From: an uncultured Candidatus Cenarchaeum sp.
GTDB lineage: Archaea > Thermoproteota > Nitrososphaeria > Nitrososphaerales > Nitrosopumilaceae
DNA: 64,000 nt
Direction of reading: 5' to 3'
NCBI GenBank assembly: GCA_958295735.1
Contig: OY282369.1
Location: forward strand, 186,001 to 250,000
A program made the position numbers and the translations under genes. Within the stretch, counting starts at the first letter, position 1. Every line of letters starts with the position of its first letter. Under the pieces are notes generated by a model, which was not told the DNA's origin, made no database searches, and saw nothing but the letters and a program-made list of their open reading frames with translations. Positions 34,501 to 42,559 of this stretch are shown in pieces.

Positions 34501-37500
34501 CCTCCAGCGACATGAACGACGCGGCGACGGCCACCGCGGCGGCGGCGTCGGCGGGGGCCAGGCGCACCGTGACCGTGCGGTTCGTCCCCTCCCCTAGCAC
34601 GGAGGAGAGGGCGAGGGGCACGGCATCCCGGGAGCCGGCCGCCGCGTGGGGATGCAGCGAGATGCCCGGCGCGTACGCCGTCGATGCGTTGACCGGCTCG
34701 TCGAACGCCAGCTTCAGGGTCCCGGCCCCCAGGTCCAGCAGGGGCGCCGCGGACGGGTCGAGGCCGGGCGGCACCAGGTCGCGGTCCACGCGCATCCGCA
34801 CGGGGCCGGACCCGGCCGAGGCCGTCCCCGATGCGTCGGCGAACGCGCCGGGGGCCGCGCGCAAGTGCGTCACGCCCCCGAGCACTGCCGCCTCGACGTC
34901 GGCATCGGCGAGCGAGACGACCAGGTACGGCGCGGCCGGGCCGGGGTAGCCTGGCGCGGCCGCGGCCCGCGAGCCCGCGGACAGCGGGAACCCGCCGGGG
35001 GGCGGCGGCGCGCCGGCGGAGAGGTTCACGAGGGGCGGCGCGGCAGACGATGCGTCCACGTACTCGTCGAAGCCGACGGTCAGCGTCCCGGCCGCGACGT
35101 CGAGGACGGGCATGCCGGCGGCGCCCCCGAGCACGCGCGGCGGCGTGGAGTCGGGGTCCACCGCCAGCGCGCCGCCGCGCAGCCCCCCGAAGTACAGGCG
35201 CGACAGGTCCGACACGGCCCTGTCCGTTATGGTCGCCGTGAGCGGGCCGGCCGCCGCCGCCAGCACGGCGTCGTACTTTTGCCGCCCCGTGAGCGACAGG
35301 TGCACCGCGTCCGCGGCCGGCGCGGACACGGACGCGCCGGACAGTCGGATGGGCAGGCCGGCCGAGGGGCCCTCCGTGGCCTCCACGGACACGGCCGACT
35401 CGTTGACGCTGCCCGCATCGACGGTCTCGTTGAACCGCATGGCCAGCACGCCGCTGCCCAGGTCGAGCCGCGGGTACCCGACGGCCAGCGACGGGGGCGC
35501 GTTGTCGGCCGTGCGGTTCAGCGTCGCGCGCATCTCGGCGGCGAACGGCTGGCACGACAGGTCGACGAACGAGTTCTTCGTCAGGAAGATGCTCGCCGCA
35601 TCGTCCGCGCCGGCCGCCGCGGCGACGGCGGCGTCGATGAGCGCGGCCTGCCCCGCGCTCAGGCTTATGCGCGCGCGCCCGATGCCGGCGTCGGCCGGCT
35701 GCGAGGACAGGTCGGTTATCCGGTGGCCCGACGAGTTGTCGACGCGCGAGCCGTGCAGGGTGGCGCCGGGCAGGTAGACCGGCCCGTCGAAGCTGACTAT
35801 GATGCTGCGGTTGAGGGTGTTGAGCAGCGGCGGCGCGGCGGGGTCCAGCGCGAGCGGCGACGAGTCGGGCGCCACGAGCAGCGGGGTCGGCGGCAACGGC
35901 GCGGACGGGTTCCCGCGCGCGTCCGCGAAGGCGCCGGCGCCGGCCTCCAGGCGGACGGCCCCCGTTACTGCCGCCGACAGGGATGCCGCCCTCACGTCCG
36001 GCGGGTCGTCGAAGTTGCACCGCGGATCGGGCACGGATGCGGCCACCGCGGCATCCAGGATGCCCGGCGCCAGCCGCACGGAAAGCGCCGAGGGCCCGCG
36101 GCCGGCGGCATCCGGCGCGGCGGCGTGCCCGCCGAGGCGGGCGATCTCCGCGCCGCCCGCCGTGACGAGCCGCACCGCCGTGAGGTTGGCCGCCGCCGCA
36201 TCGACGTGCTCGTCGAACGCGACCGACAGGATGCCGGCGCCCATGTCGAGCGAGGGCCCGCCGGGGCCCGACCGGATAGCCGCGGGGCCCGACGCGTCGG
36301 GCGCGACGAGCAGCGCGGCCGGGCCGAACGGCGCGAGGGGGTTTCCCGACAGGTCCGAGACGGCGCCGGCGGCGCGCGCGGCGAGCAGGACGGGGCCCCG
36401 CGCGGCCGCGGCCGCGGCCGCGGCGGCCTTCTGGTCGGGCGTGAGCCGCACCGTCAGGTTCGCGCTGCCGCCCGGGGAGGGCTCGGGCGCGGCGCCGCCG
36501 AGGGAGGCGGCCAGCGCGCCCGAGGCGTCCAGGAGGAGCAGGCGCGAGGGGTCGGCCGACGAGGCGTTGACGCGCTCGTCGAACCGCACGGCGAGCGTCC
36601 CGGCGCCCAGATCGAGTGCGGGGCGGGCCGAGGGGTCGAGGCGCGGCGCGGCCGCGTCGCGGGCGACGGTCAGGGCGGCCTCGGCCGCCGCCATCCCGTT
36701 GCCCGACGGGTCGGAGACGGCGCCGGCATCGAACGAGACGCGCCGCGCGCCGGCCGCGGCGGCCTTCTGGTCCGGCGTGAGCAGCAGGCGGATCGCGTCC
36801 GCGTCGCCGCCGGCCAGGACGGAGGCGGCCTGCGCGCCGGCGCCGGCGCCGCCCAGCCGCGCCTGGCCCTGGCCGGGGATCAGCAGCGCGATCCGCGACG
36901 GGTCGGCCGAGGCGGCGTCGACGTGCTCGTCGAACCGCGCCGTCAGCACGCCCGCGCCGAGGTCCAGCCTCGGCGGGCGGGCGGCGTGGAGGGCGGGCGG
37001 CGCGGCATCCGGCTCCACGGCCAGCTGCGCCTCGGCGCCGGCGGCGGGGTTCAGGGCGAGATCGGTGACCGCGCCGGCCGAGATCCTCAGGACCGCGCCC
37101 GCGGCGCCGGCCGCCTCCGCGGCCAGGGCCTTCTGCCCCGCGGTAAGCGCCACGACGAGCTCGGAGGGGTCGCCGCCCTGCGCGGCCGGCACGGACGCGC
37201 CGCCGAGCGGCACCGCCGCGCCGGCCGCGCCGGGAGGGGGCGCCACCGCCATCCCCGACGGGTCGGCCCGCCGCCGGTCGATCGGCTCGTCGAACCGGAC
37301 GGCCAGCTCGCCGCTCCCCAGGTCCAGGGACGGGGGCCGCGCGGGGTCCAGGGCGGGCGGATCGGCATCGCTGGCGAACGACACGGCCAGGTCCGCGGCG
37401 CCGGCGAACGCGTTGCCCGACGCGTCGCTGAACGCGCCGGCGGCCACGTCCAGGCGGACGGGCCCGTTCGTCGAGTTGGCCGCGAGGATCGGCTGGACGT

Positions 37501-40500
37501 GGGCGGGCGCCAGTTCCAGCACCGCCGCCGCGCCGCCGGCGCCCCGCACGGTGGCGCCCGACAGGGCGGCCGCCGCCGCGCCGCCGGCGTCCTCCACGGC
37601 CACCAGCGACGGATCCGCGGATGCGGCCCCGACGTGCTCGTCGAACGAGAGCGCGAGCGTGCCCGCCGCGAGGTTGAGCAGCGGCGGCTCGGAGGGGTCC
37701 AGCGCGGGCGGCGTGACGTCGGCGGCGACCAGGACGGTGGCGTTACGCACGGGCTCGGACGGGTTCCACGACAGGTCGACGAACGCGCCGGCCGTCGCGT
37801 TGAGCGACAGGGCCGGGGACGGCGCGGGGCCTGCGCATTCCGCCGCCGCCGCTTTCTGCGCCGCCGTCAGCGCGAATGCGACGCCCGGCGATGCGCCCGG
37901 CGATGCGCCCGGGGGCGCAGGCAGCGGCGACGCGGCGGCGCCCGCCAGCCCCCCGGCCAGGGCGGCGCACGCGGGGGCGGCCGGGGCGGCGGCCGGCCCC
38001 AAGCTCACCAGAGACGGGTCGGCGGCCGACGCGTTGACGTGCTCGTCGAACCGCATGGCGAGCGTGCCGTCGTTGAGGTCCAGCGACGGCGGGGCATCCC
38101 CGTCGAGGCCGGGGGCGGCTACGTCCGACGCGATGCGGACGGGGCCCAGATGCGCGGCGTTGCCGTTCGCCGACAGGTCGGCGAACGCGCCGGCCGTCGC
38201 GTTGAGCGACAGGGCGGCGGCCGTCGCGTTGAGCGACAGGGCGGCGGCCGCGGCGGCGCAGGCCGCGGCGGCGGCCTTTTCGGCCGGCGCCAGCTCCAGG
38301 ATCACGCCGGGCGACGAGCCGGTGGGCGCCGGCGCCGGCGGGGGGGCGGCCGACGCGGCGGCGCCCGCCAGCCCGACGCGGCCGGGGCACGCGCCGCCGG
38401 AGGCGGCGGCGGCGGCTGCCGGATCCGCGGCCTCCAGGAACATCCTCGAGACGTTGACGGACGACACGTTGACGTACTCGTCGAACTGCAGCGCCAGCGT
38501 GCCGGCGCCGAGGTCCAGCGCGGGCGGCGGGCCGGCGGCGAGCGACGGCGCCTCCGCGTCGGGCGCGACGTCCAGCGCCGCCGAGTACGGCGCGTTCGGG
38601 TTGCCGGACAGGTCGAGGAACGCGCCGGCGCCGACCTCGACCAGTACGGCGCCGGCCGCTGCCGCGGCGGCCTTTTCGGCCGGCGCCAGCGCGACGACGG
38701 GCGCGTCCGACGAGGCCCGCGGCTGGGGGGGCGAGGAGGGCAGCGGCGGGGGGGCCGACACGGACGACGACCCGAGGGGGATGCGCTCCTGGCCGCCGGC
38801 GAGCTCCACGAGCCGCGGCCGCGCCGCCGCGACGTCGACGTGCTCGTCGAACCGGAGCGTGAGCGTCCCCTGCCCGAGGTCCAGGCGGGGCGCCGGCGCG
38901 CCCAGCGGGCGCGGCGCGGCCGTGTCCTCGACGACGTCGAGGGCGAACCCGGGAGGCCCCGGGTCGAACGCGTCCCGGCCCAGGCGGATCGGGATGGCGT
39001 TGCCGGACAGGTCGAAGAACGCGCCGGCCGCCGACGACGTGATGCGCGACGAGTTTCCCGACACGGCGAGGGCCTTCTGGTCCGGCGTGAGGAGTATCGA
39101 GGCGTTGTACCGCGGCGCCGAGCCGTCCGGCGGGCGCACGGCCGCCGCGCCGGACAGCGGGAACAGGCTCGTCTCGGCGTCGTTGACCAGCTCAACCTTG
39201 GACGGGTCCGTCAGCGACGCGTTCGCGTGCTCGTCGAGGCTGACCGTCAGCGCGCCGGCGGCCAGGTCGAGGACCGGGCGGGGCGATGCGGCGAGGCGCG
39301 GGGGCGTGGCGTCCGCGGCCACGACGAGCGTCGCGTTCTCGGCCCCCGCGAAATAGTTCCGCGACAGGTCGGCCGCGGCCGACGGGTCGATGTCCATGCG
39401 CAGGGGGCCGGCCAGCGCGGCGGCGACCACGATAGACGCCTTTTGCGCCGGCGTGATCCCGATCACGGCGGTGCTGCCGGTCCCTGACAGCACCGCGGCG
39501 CCGGTCAGGTACGTCGCGTTGCTCCCGTCCGCCCCCTTCACGGCCATGCCGGACGGGCGGATCGATGCCGCATCGACCGTCTCGTCGAACGCCACCGTCA
39601 GGTTCAGCGTGTTGAGATCGAGGGACGGCGGCTGGCCCGGCTTTAGGCCCGGCCGCGTCGTGTCGTTCGCGGCGTCGATCTCCAGGCCGGCGACGGCGGC
39701 GATGGCGTTGTCCGACATGTCCCGGAACGCGCCGGCCGCGATGTCGAGCTGCCTGGGCGCCGACTGGGCCGCGACGGCCACGAGCTGCGCGCCCGTCAGG
39801 CCCACCGCCAGGACGTCCCCGTCGGCCGCCGGCGTCGAGGCGCCGGCCAGCTGGACGGGGCTGGCGCCGGCCGAGTCCCTCACGGTCAGCCCCGACGCGT
39901 TGGCGGCCGACGCGTTGACGTATTCCGTGAACGAGACGGCCAGCGTGCCGGCCGCCAGGTCCAGCAGCGGCGGCCGGGCGGCGTCGACGGCGGGCTCCGT
40001 CGCGTCGGGAAGCACGTCCAGGGCGGCGCCGACGAGGCCCGCGAACGGGTTGCCCGAGAGATCCTCGAACGTGGCGGGGTTCGCGTCGATCCGCGACGCG
40101 CCCGCCGCGGCGGCCTCGGCGGCCTGCCGCCTCGTGAGGTTCACGGTGATCACGTCGGTGTACTTCGAGTCCCCCGGCGGCGGGCTCACCGCGGCGCCGC
40201 CGAGCAGCACGTTGGCGAGGCCCGGCGCGTCGCGCAGCACGATGGCCCACGGGCGCACCGTCCCGATGAACTCGTCGAACCGCACCGTCAGCGTCGCGCC
40301 GTCCAGGTCCAGCTCGGGCGTCGAGCCGGCCTCCACCGACGGGCGCGTCGTGTCGGCGGTCACGTTGAGCGGGAACGCGGCCAGCCCCGCGTGCTCGTTG
40401 AGCGCGGCGTCGACGAACGCCCCGGGCGGGATGCTGATCCGCGCGGCCCCGACCGAGTCGGCGCGGACGAGCTCGTCGAGGTCGAACTCGACGGACACCG

Positions 40501-42106
40501 CGTAGGCGGCGCTCCCGCGCGGGGCCAGGCCGCCGAGATCCGCCAGCTCCGACGAGCCGGCGTCGAGCACGCGCGCGCCCGCCATGTCGGCGGCCCGCAC
40601 GCTGACGCTCTCGTTGAACGGGATGGACAGCGTGCCCGCATCGAGGTCCAGCGACGGCCTGGCGCCGGCCGGCAGGCCGGGCGGGGAGGCGTCGCGCATC
40701 ACGGCGAGCGGCGCGTCGGACGCGCCGGCGAACGCGTGGCCGGCCAGGTCCGAGAACGCGCCGGCGTCGACGTCCACCCGCAGCGAGCCGGCCGCGGCAT
40801 CCACCAGCACCAGGCTTATGCGCTGCGCCTCGGTCAGCGACACCGTGGCGGCCTCGCCCGAGACGTCCAAGGATGCGCCGGACAGCGCGGTGCGGTTCCC
40901 CCCGGCGCCGGACTCCACGGCGATCCCGGCGGGGGCCGCGCCGCCGCCCGCCGCCTTGACGTACTCGTCGAACCGGATGGTCAGTATTCCCGAGGCGAGG
41001 TCGAGCGACGGGTTGCCGGGCGGCGCGGCGGCGAGCTCCGGCGGCCGCGTGTCGCCGGCCACGGAAAGGCCGGCGGCGCGCACCGGCGGCAGCGCGTTGC
41101 CGCCCATGTCGAAGAATGACGACCGGTCCACCGAGACGGCCCAGTCGCCGCACTGCGCCGATCCGGACACGAGCGCCTCCTTCTGGGCCGGCGTCAGCTT
41201 TATCTCGACCCGCGGCGCATCGGCGCCCGGCCGCGCCGCGCCGGACAGGTTGCCGAGATCGATCGCCGCCGGATCGGCCGAGCCGGGCTGCGGCGAGCAC
41301 GACAGCCGCACGCCCTGCAAGGCCGCCCGCGATGCGTCGATGCGCTCGTCGAACTCCAGGCTCAGGACGGCCTGCTCCATGTCCAGCGAGGGGGCGCGGC
41401 CGGGCGGGGAGGTGACCAGCGACGGGGCCTGCCCGTCGGCCACGCGCACGTTGGACGATCGCAGGAAGTAATAGTGGACGCTTTCGCCCGAAAACAGCTG
41501 CCCCCTGCTGAAATAGTGCAGCTGGTCGACGCTCATGCGCCCGGTGGCCGACGGCGGCGCGGCCGGCCCGCCGAAGGTCAGCGTGTGCACCGCGGCAGGC
41601 GTCTTCACTATCCCGTGGTAGCCGGAGTAAAAGCGGGGGCCCGAGAGGCCGGTGATGCCGCGCGACGACTGGCCGCCGTCGCCGTCGTGCACGCGCAGGC
41701 CGGAATAGTCGGACTGCGTCGCGTAGATGGGGGCGCCGAACGTCGCGGTGATCGTGTGCGGCCCCGTGATCTTGAACGAGCCGGAAATGATCTGCCTCCT
41801 GGCCGCGTCCGCCTCGGGCAGCAGCGCCGCCGGCGGCGTGCCGCCCTGCCGCGCCCATGGCGGCTCGTGCGCGCCGGGCGGCGCCGCGTCGGGCGCGTGC
41901 GGGAGCGCGGGCGCCGCCAGGGCGCCGGCGGCGATCGCCACCGCGGCCAGCGCGATCGCCCGCAGCAGCCGCCGCGGCGGCCCAGATCCGCCGCGGCGTC
42001 CCTGCGGCCGCGCTGCCGCCCCGCCCGGCGCATCCGGCGGCCGGCGCGCGCGGTCCGCATCGCGCCGTCCGCCCCGCCCGAAGCGGCCGATCCCCGGATC
42101 CAGCAC
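28523..42106 (-). CDS. giant (4,527 aa) surface protein with 31 Ig-like repeats
   Basis: Exported giant protein. An Arg-rich N-terminus (~48 aa) precedes a signal sequence AIALAAVAIAAGALAAPAL (~50-68) and a ~150-aa unique domain (FKITGPHTITATFGAPIY). Then 31 copies of a ~95-125-aa repeat of the type LDLNDGTLAIRFDEHVDAAS...LTPAQKAAA...DLSGNPSA, known from giant proteins of Cenarchaeum and Nitrosopumilus and related to SbsA-type Ig-like domains. Twelve PPPGNGTVM repeats, a poly-Gly run, a beta domain, four (EAEPPAAADPAPAPA) units, a CFI-box motif GGGCLIATAAYGTELAP and a C-terminal membrane segment follow. It probably forms a long surface fibre or adhesin. GTG 42106 has a TATA box 26 nt upstream. 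No frameshift interrupts 13.6 kb. Confidence 0.9.
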   Translation of the reverse strand: MLDPGIGRFGRGGRRDADRARRPPDAPGGAAARPQGRRGGSGPPRRLLRAIALAAVAIAAGALAAPALPHAPDAAPPGAHEPPWARQGGTPPAALLPEADAARRQIISGSFKITGPHTITATFGAPIYATQSDYSGLRVHDGDGGQSSRGITGLSGPRFYSGYHGIVKTPAAVHTLTFGGPAAPPSATGRMSVDQLHYFSRGQLFSGESVHYYFLRSSNVRVADGQAPSLVTSPPGRAPSLDMEQAVLSLEFDERIDASRAALQGVRLSCSPQPGSADPAAIDLGNLSGAARPGADAPRVEIKLTPAQKEALVSGSAQCGDWAVSVDRSSFFDMGGNALPPVRAAGLSVAGDTRPPELAAAPPGNPSLDLASGILTIRFDEYVKAAGGGAAPAGIAVESGAGGNRTALSGASLDVSGEAATVSLTEAQRISLVLVDAAAGSLRVDVDAGAFSDLAGHAFAGASDAPLAVMRDASPPGLPAGARPSLDLDAGTLSIPFNESVSVRAADMAGARVLDAGSSELADLGGLAPRGSAAYAVSVEFDLDELVRADSVGAARISIPPGAFVDAALNEHAGLAAFPLNVTADTTRPSVEAGSTPELDLDGATLTVRFDEFIGTVRPWAIVLRDAPGLANVLLGGAAVSPPPGDSKYTDVITVNLTRRQAAEAAAAGASRIDANPATFEDLSGNPFAGLVGAALDVLPDATEPAVDAARPPLLDLAAGTLAVSFTEYVNASAANASGLTVRDSAGASPVQLAGASTPAADGDVLAVGLTGAQLVAVAAQSAPRQLDIAAGAFRDMSDNAIAAVAGLEIDAANDTTRPGLKPGQPPSLDLNTLNLTVAFDETVDAASIRPSGMAVKGADGSNATYLTGAAVLSGTGSTAVIGITPAQKASIVVAAALAGPLRMDIDPSAAADLSRNYFAGAENATLVVAADATPPRLAASPRPVLDLAAGALTVSLDEHANASLTDPSKVELVNDAETSLFPLSGAAAVRPPDGSAPRYNASILLTPDQKALAVSGNSSRITSSAAGAFFDLSGNAIPIRLGRDAFDPGPPGFALDVVEDTAAPRPLGAPAPRLDLGQGTLTLRFDEHVDVAAARPRLVELAGGQERIPLGSSSVSAPPPLPSSPPQPRASSDAPVVALAPAEKAAAAAAGAVLVEVGAGAFLDLSGNPNAPYSAALDVAPDAEAPSLAAGPPPALDLGAGTLALQFDEYVNVSSVNVSRMFLEAADPAAAAAASGGACPGRVGLAGAAASAAPPPAPAPTGSSPGVILELAPAEKAAAAACAAAAAALSLNATAAALSLNATAGAFADLSANGNAAHLGPVRIASDVAAPGLDGDAPPSLDLNDGTLAMRFDEHVNASAADPSLVSLGPAAAPAAPACAALAGGLAGAAASPLPAPPGASPGASPGVAFALTAAQKAAAAECAGPAPSPALSLNATAGAFVDLSWNPSEPVRNATVLVAADVTPPALDPSEPPLLNLAAGTLALSFDEHVGAASADPSLVAVEDAGGAAAAALSGATVRGAGGAAAVLELAPAHVQPILAANSTNGPVRLDVAAGAFSDASGNAFAGAADLAVSFASDADPPALDPARPPSLDLGSGELAVRFDEPIDRRRADPSGMAVAPPPGAAGAAVPLGGASVPAAQGGDPSELVVALTAGQKALAAEAAGAAGAVLRISAGAVTDLALNPAAGAEAQLAVEPDAAPPALHAARPPRLDLGAGVLTARFDEHVDAASADPSRIALLIPGQGQARLGGAGAGAQAASVLAGGDADAIRLLLTPDQKAAAAGARRVSFDAGAVSDPSGNGMAAAEAALTVARDAAAPRLDPSARPALDLGAGTLAVRFDERVNASSADPSRLLLLDASGALAASLGGAAPEPSPGGSANLTVRLTPDQKAAAAAAAAARGPVLLAARAAGAVSDLSGNPLAPFGPAALLVAPDASGPAAIRSGPGGPSLDMGAGILSVAFDEHVDAAAANLTAVRLVTAGGAEIARLGGHAAAPDAAGRGPSALSVRLAPGILDAAVAASVPDPRCNFDDPPDVRAASLSAAVTGAVRLEAGAGAFADARGNPSAPLPPTPLLVAPDSSPLALDPAAPPLLNTLNRSIIVSFDGPVYLPGATLHGSRVDNSSGHRITDLSSQPADAGIGRARISLSAGQAALIDAAVAAAAGADDAASIFLTKNSFVDLSCQPFAAEMRATLNRTADNAPPSLAVGYPRLDLGSGVLAMRFNETVDAGSVNESAVSVEATEGPSAGLPIRLSGASVSAPAADAVHLSLTGRQKYDAVLAAAAGPLTATITDRAVSDLSRLYFGGLRGGALAVDPDSTPPRVLGGAAGMPVLDVAAGTLTVGFDEYVDASSAAPPLVNLSAGAPPPPGGFPLSAGSRAAAAPGYPGPAAPYLVVSLADADVEAAVLGGVTHLRAAPGAFADASGTASAGSGPVRMRVDRDLVPPGLDPSAAPLLDLGAGTLKLAFDEPVNASTAYAPGISLHPHAAAGSRDAVPLALSSVLGEGTNRTVTVRLAPADAAAAVAVAASFMSLEAGAFEDVSRNPAAAASGIALDVAADAVPPRLDPSRPPVLDLDAGTVIAFFDEHVNATAASPLDASLAGGGGAPAVPLSGASAAPQAAPDLLLLPVQRDPGAVGAPAFEVRLTQRQKAAAWALDAPASLSVPSGSFRDLSANAIASGSAALDVLPDLTGPALNASAPPLLDLNDGTLVMRFGEHVNASSVDASGIAVAGAGAQPIPLAGARAGAGPASPGDAPGASPQIPAGAVLSAAVALTPAQKAAAVSAGMGAGAALNASAGAFEDLSGNPSARAASVPLSVIPDATPPALSADHPPLLNLAAGTLTIRFDEHVDAASADASRFAVEDAGGANRVNLTGAAIPGPNGAALALALSPAHMAGIAAANSSAPPVRLDIGAAAVRDLSGNALAAREDARIDVADDADPPELSAAHPPALDLNGGALVVRFSEPVDAPSIDPSLLNLTSAAGVAGLAGAAVSVHALQPDEAAITLAPAQKAAAVLLHRDAAGGQVFLGIGAGAVRDLALNGIAGVAGRPVAVTPDTTAPEPGGGAHPLDLNDGTLAIRFDEHVDAAATDPSLLGLPGIAALGSLAGASASAGGAGPAGAGSQEVEVALTPAQKAAAVSAGIGAGAALNASAGAFEDLSGNPSATAASIPLSVIPDATPPALSSSRAPLLNLAAGTLTMRFDEHVDAASADASRFAVEDAGGANRVNLTGAAIPGPNGTALALALSPAHMAGIAAANSSAPPVRLDIGAAAVRDLSGNALAALEDARIDVADDADPPELSAAHPPALDLNGGSLVVRFSEPVDAPSIDPSLLNLTSAAGAAGLAGAAVSVSEIRPDEAAITLAPAQKAAAVLLHRDAAGGQVFLGIGAGAVRDLALNGIAGVAGRPVAVTPDTTAPEPGGGAHPLDLNDGTLAIRFDEHVDAAATDPSLLGLPGIAALGSLAGASASAGGAGPAGAGSQEVEVALTPAQKAAAVSAGIGAGAALNASAGAFEDLSGNPSATAASIPLSVIPDATPPALSGSRAPLLNLAAGTLTMRFDEHVDAASADASRFAVEDAGGANRVNLTGATAQGPNGSALALALSPAHMAGIAAANSSAPPVRLDIGAAAVRDLSGNALAALEDARIDVADDADPPELSAAHPPALDLNGGSLVVRFSEPVDAPSIDPSLLNLTSAAGAAGLAGAAVSVSEIRPDEAAITLAPAQKAAAVLLHRDAAGGQVFLGIGAGAVRDLALNGIAGVAGRPVAVTPDTTAPEPGGGAHPLDLNDGTLAIRFDEHVDAAATDPSLLGLPGIAALGSLAGASASAGGAGPAGAGSQEVEVALTPAQKAAAVSAGIGAGAALNASAGAFEDLSGNPSATAASIPLSVIPDATPPALSSSRAPLLNLAAGTLTMRFDEHVDAASADASRFAVEDAGGANRVQLGGAAIPGPNGTALALALTPGHVAGIAAANSSAPPVRLDIGAAAVRDLSGNALAGIADVPLALAGHAPPPGNGTVMPPPGNGTVMPPPGNGTVMPPPGNGTVMPPPGNGTVMPPPGNGTVMPPPGNGTVMPPPGNGTVMPPPGNGTVMPPPGNGTVMPPPGNGTVMPPPGNGTVAPPDPVDREVVPVARPAPAFVFGGGGGGGGGGGGGGGGGGGGGGGGRTGLLPQSGGPDAGAIIHSVSWDCDAGSATVLLGGNVGDPDVKVFTASGGAHAARDPQEDLPGRVAYTAPFAGDDLVSVTVVAAEGRAVQSLSETVRTGGECAGLAVIAAYDAGAGRTEPGASGRAAAIADARAPEPPAAADPAPAPAEAEPPAAADPAPAPAEAEPPAAADPAPAPAEAEPPAAADPAPAPAEAEPPAAAPPADSAGPDAGAEAAPPAAPALPPDDAPRAGPGGGCLIATAAYGTELAPQVQMLREVRDGTLSATAYGPAFLAAFNSVYYSFSPHVADLERSSPELRSAVALLITPMVTSLHLMALAGGDDPGPSALALGAAVVLVNAGIYVAAPAVAASLGVAALRRLSARRRS
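29768..30085 (-). repeat. 27-bp repeat, 12 units, coding PPPGNGTVM
   Basis: Near-perfect CCGTTGCCCGGCGGGGGCAT-containing units inside the giant gene, encoding a Pro/Gly linker with a potential N-glycosylation site (NGT) in each unit. Confidence 0.95.
30350..33554 (-). repeat. 1,068-bp super-repeat, three near-identical units
   Basis: Landmark GACGTGCTCGTCRAACCG(C/T)AT recurs at 30350, 31418, 32486 and 33554, exactly 1,068 bp apart. Each unit encodes three Ig-like domains (356 aa). Units differ by few bases, far fewer than single domains differ elsewhere in the gene, so they arose by recent in-frame duplication or are kept alike by gene conversion. Confidence 0.92.
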
Positions 42107-42127
42107 GCCGCGCCCTAGCAGCGCGCC

Positions 42128-42136
42128 CTAATAAGC
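42128..42136 (-). promoter_or_regulatory. TATA box for the giant gene
   Basis: GCTTATTAG on the minus strand, centre 26 nt upstream of GTG 42106. Confidence 0.65.
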
Positions 42137-42173
42137 GTGGATCGCCGCGGCCCGGGCCGCGCGGGGGGCGCGG

Positions 42174-42284
42174 CGGTTTTTCGCGCCCGGAGCGGGGGCC
42201 GCGGGGCGGGGCGGTTTTTCGCGCCCGGAGCGGGGGCCGCGGGGCGGGGCGGTTTTTCGCGCCCGGAGCGGGGGCCGCGCCCGG
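42174..42284. repeat. 38-bp tandem repeat, three units
   Basis: CGGTTTTTCGCGCCCGGAGC plus 18 bp, exact period 38 (TTTTT at 42177, 42215, 42253), in the promoter-proximal space of the giant gene. Confidence 0.92.
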
Positions 42285-42349
42285 CGGCAGCGAGCCGCCC
42301 CCCGATCCCGCGCCAGGATCACGGCGGGCGCGAGTACGCGCGCCGGCGA

Positions 42350-42441
42350 GTACGCGGTCGGCAACCCCCGCTCCGCGGGCGTGAATCCAGATCGGCGAAG
42401 TCGTTTTCACGCCTGTGACTTACGGGTACGTGACCACATAC
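42350..42441 (+). mobile_element. family A MITE, copy 4
   Basis: 92 bp, GTACGCGGTCGGCAACCCCC ... GGGTACGTGACCACATAC, with 8-bp target duplication GCCGGCGA at 42342-42349 and 42442-42449. Confidence 0.87.
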
Positions 42442-42523
42442 GCCGGCGATCCTCTCGAAGGCCTGCGCGTACGCGATGGCCCCGGGTGTGACACGGGTAC
42501 GTGACCACATACGCCGGCGATCC
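42422..42523. repeat. 31-bp direct repeat of the MITE right end, 71-bp spacing
   Basis: ACGGGTACGTGACCACATAC plus GCCGGCGATCC occurs at 42422-42452 and 42493-42523. The second copy brings the MITE end and the target flank right up to the promoter of gene 42560, so the duplication occurred after MITE insertion. Confidence 0.88.
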
Positions 42524-42530
42524 CAAAATA

Positions 42531-42539
42531 TTCTTTAAC
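42531..42539 (+). promoter_or_regulatory. TATA box for gene 42560
   Basis: TTCTTTAAC preceded by AAAATA, 25 nt upstream of GTG 42560; directly downstream of the duplicated MITE end. Confidence 0.6.
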
Positions 42540-42559
42540 CCGGGGGCCGCGACCCGCGC

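Noticed and set aside
28794-39487. Very long open frames on the plus strand opposite the giant gene (2,051 and 1,613 codons).
   Set aside because: They mirror the repeats of the minus-strand gene. With GC-rich codon use stop codons are rare in the antisense frames. They have no TATA box, no plausible domain and compositions typical of shadow frames.
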